Below the pieces are notes generated by a model. The model was not told the DNA's origin. It ran no database searches and was given only the letters and a program-made list of their open reading frames with translations. Positions 9,502-10,239 of a stretch of 10,239 bases of DNA are shown here, piece after piece. Every line of letters starts with the position of its first letter. Within the stretch, counting starts at the first letter, position 1. Origin of the DNA: JBDTCO01 sp039923495 (lineage in GTDB: Bacteria > Myxococcota_A > Polyangia > Palsa-1104); contig JBDTCO010000015.1 of NCBI GenBank assembly GCA_039923495.1, positions 1 through 10,239 of the forward strand. The letters run 5' to 3'. Position numbers and translations under genes: made by a program.

Positions 9502-10239
9502 TCAACCGAGGGCCACGGGTGCCACGCCCATGGCGTGATAGCCCTTGTCGACGTAGACGGTGGAGCCCGTGATGCCCGCCGCGAGCGCGCTCGAGAGGAA
9601 CGCGGCGGTGTGGCCCACGTCCGCGGCTGTGATCGCCTCGGGTAGCGGTGAGTTCGCCTTCACGAAGTCGATCATCTTGTGGATGAAGCCGATGGCCGAC
9701 GCTGCGCGCGACGCATACGGACCCGCGGAGATCGTGTTGACGCGGTGGCCGTACTTGCGGCCGGCCTCGAACGCGAGGGTTCGCGTGTCACCCTCGAGCG
9801 CGGACTTCGCTGACGACATGCCGCCACCGTAGCCAGGGACCGCGCGCTCGCCCGCGAGGTAGGTGAGCGAGAGGAACGAGCCGCCCGGCTTCACGAGCGG
9901 ACCGAGGTGCTGCACGAGCGAGACGAAGGAGTACGCGGACGCCGAGATCGCGCCGAGGTAGCCCCTACGCGAGGTCTCGAGCAGCGGGTTCTTCACCTCG
10001 GGTCCGTTGGCGAGCGCGTGCACGACGATGTCGAGGGGCTGGTCCCCGAAATCGGCGACGAGCTTCGCCGCCAGCCCCGAGATCGAGAAGTCGGCATGAT
10101 CGCGGTAGCGCTTCGACTCGCGCAACTCCTGGGGCGCGTCCTCCAGCTTGTCGAACTCGGCGTCGAGCGCGTAGACGCGCTCGAAGGCCATCTTCTCGCC
10201 GGAGGAGAGCACGAGCGAGGCGTCTAGCTTGCCGCGCGC
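9502..10239 (-). CDS. fabI: Enoyl-ACP reductase FabI, plant/apicomplexan-like subtype, 5' end cut by window edge
   Basis: It catalyses NAD(P)H-dependent reduction of enoyl-ACP, the last step of each type II fatty-acid elongation cycle. The 245 visible residues are the C-terminal part; some 50 or more N-terminal residues, including the first part of the dinucleotide-binding site, lie beyond the right edge. The frame is open to the edge, and an in-frame GTG at 10212 is internal. Motifs include RGKLD and VYALDAEFD near the visible N-terminus, LDIVVHALANGPEV, LLETSRRGYLGAISASAYSFVSL, LTYLAGERAVPGYGGGMSSAK, VNTISAGPYASRAASAIGFI and ITGSTVYVDKGYHAMGV. The catalytic Tyr (codon 9831-9829) and Lys (codon 9807-9805) are eight residues apart, Tyr-X7-Lys. 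This and the YALDAEFD-type segment match plant, Plasmodium and Chlamydia enzymes, whereas E. coli FabI has Tyr-X6-Lys. It lies 34 bp upstream of gcvT on the same strand with no visible terminator between. Confidence 0.93.
   Translation of the reverse strand, partial: ARGKLDASLVLSSGEKMAFERVYALDAEFDKLEDAPQELRESKRYRDHADFSISGLAAKLVADFGDQPLDIVVHALANGPEVKNPLLETSRRGYLGAISASAYSFVSLVQHLGPLVKPGGSFLSLTYLAGERAVPGYGGGMSSAKSALEGDTRTLAFEAGRKYGHRVNTISAGPYASRAASAIGFIHKMIDFVKANSPLPEAITAADVGHTAAFLSSALAAGITGSTVYVDKGYHAMGVAPVALG

Noticed and set aside
8721..9572. 283-codon plus-strand frame antisense to gcvT
   Set aside because: It covers the intact gcvT and the end of fabI; no recognisable domain and shadow-like composition.

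Overview
The window is compact, GC-rich bacterial chromosome (roughly two thirds G+C by eye) in which nearly every base is coding. No gap without a gene exceeds about 180 bases, and I see no tRNA, rRNA, CRISPR array, insertion sequence or phage gene. The strong G/C bias at third codon positions leaves long antisense reading frames opposite nearly every gene. The base composition, a class II photolyase (a class long known from Myxococcus xanthus) and a split glycine decarboxylase would fit a myxobacterium-like (Myxococcota/former Deltaproteobacteria) lineage. That placement is an inference, not a demonstrated assignment.

Layout, left to right. (1) The 3' part of a calcineurin-like metallophosphoesterase gene runs in from the left edge (1-938, +). 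(2) queG, epoxyqueuosine reductase (931-2058, -), converges on it; the two 3' ends overlap by 8 bp. (3) A 177-bp divergent intergenic region (2059-2235) is the only real regulatory space in the window. It carries a candidate sigma70-like promoter, an inverted repeat and a short direct repeat. (4) A class II CPD photolyase (2236-3693, +) is followed 41 bp later by a DUF2236/MpaB-Lcp-like putative haem oxygenase (3735-4913, +). (5) Convergent to these is a minus-strand gene block read from right to left: fabI (9502 to beyond the right edge), gcvT (8388-9467), gcvH (7924-8325), gcvPA (6467-7900) and gcvPB (4935-6470).

How the genes work together. gcvT, gcvH, gcvPA and gcvPB encode every specific component of the glycine cleavage system: T, H and the two-subunit P protein. 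Only the shared L protein (lipoamide dehydrogenase) is absent from the window. The genes are tightly packed: gcvPA and gcvPB share an ATGA junction, and the other gaps are 23-62 bp, so co-transcription is likely. The upstream gene is an enoyl-ACP reductase that looks like the plant/apicomplexan/chlamydial FabI subtype rather than the E. coli type. It has a YALDAEFD-type insert and a Tyr-X7-Lys catalytic spacing. It lies 34 bp before gcvT with no visible terminator, so fatty-acid elongation and the lipoate-dependent glycine cleavage system may share a transcript.

The left half is a set of single-function enzymes: tRNA queuosine maturation, light-driven DNA repair and an uncharacterised oxygenase. 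I find no convincing novel defence or mobile system here. The points most worth a second look are the plant-type FabI and its operon context, the photolyase/DUF2236 pairing, and the structure of the divergent queG-phr intergenic region.
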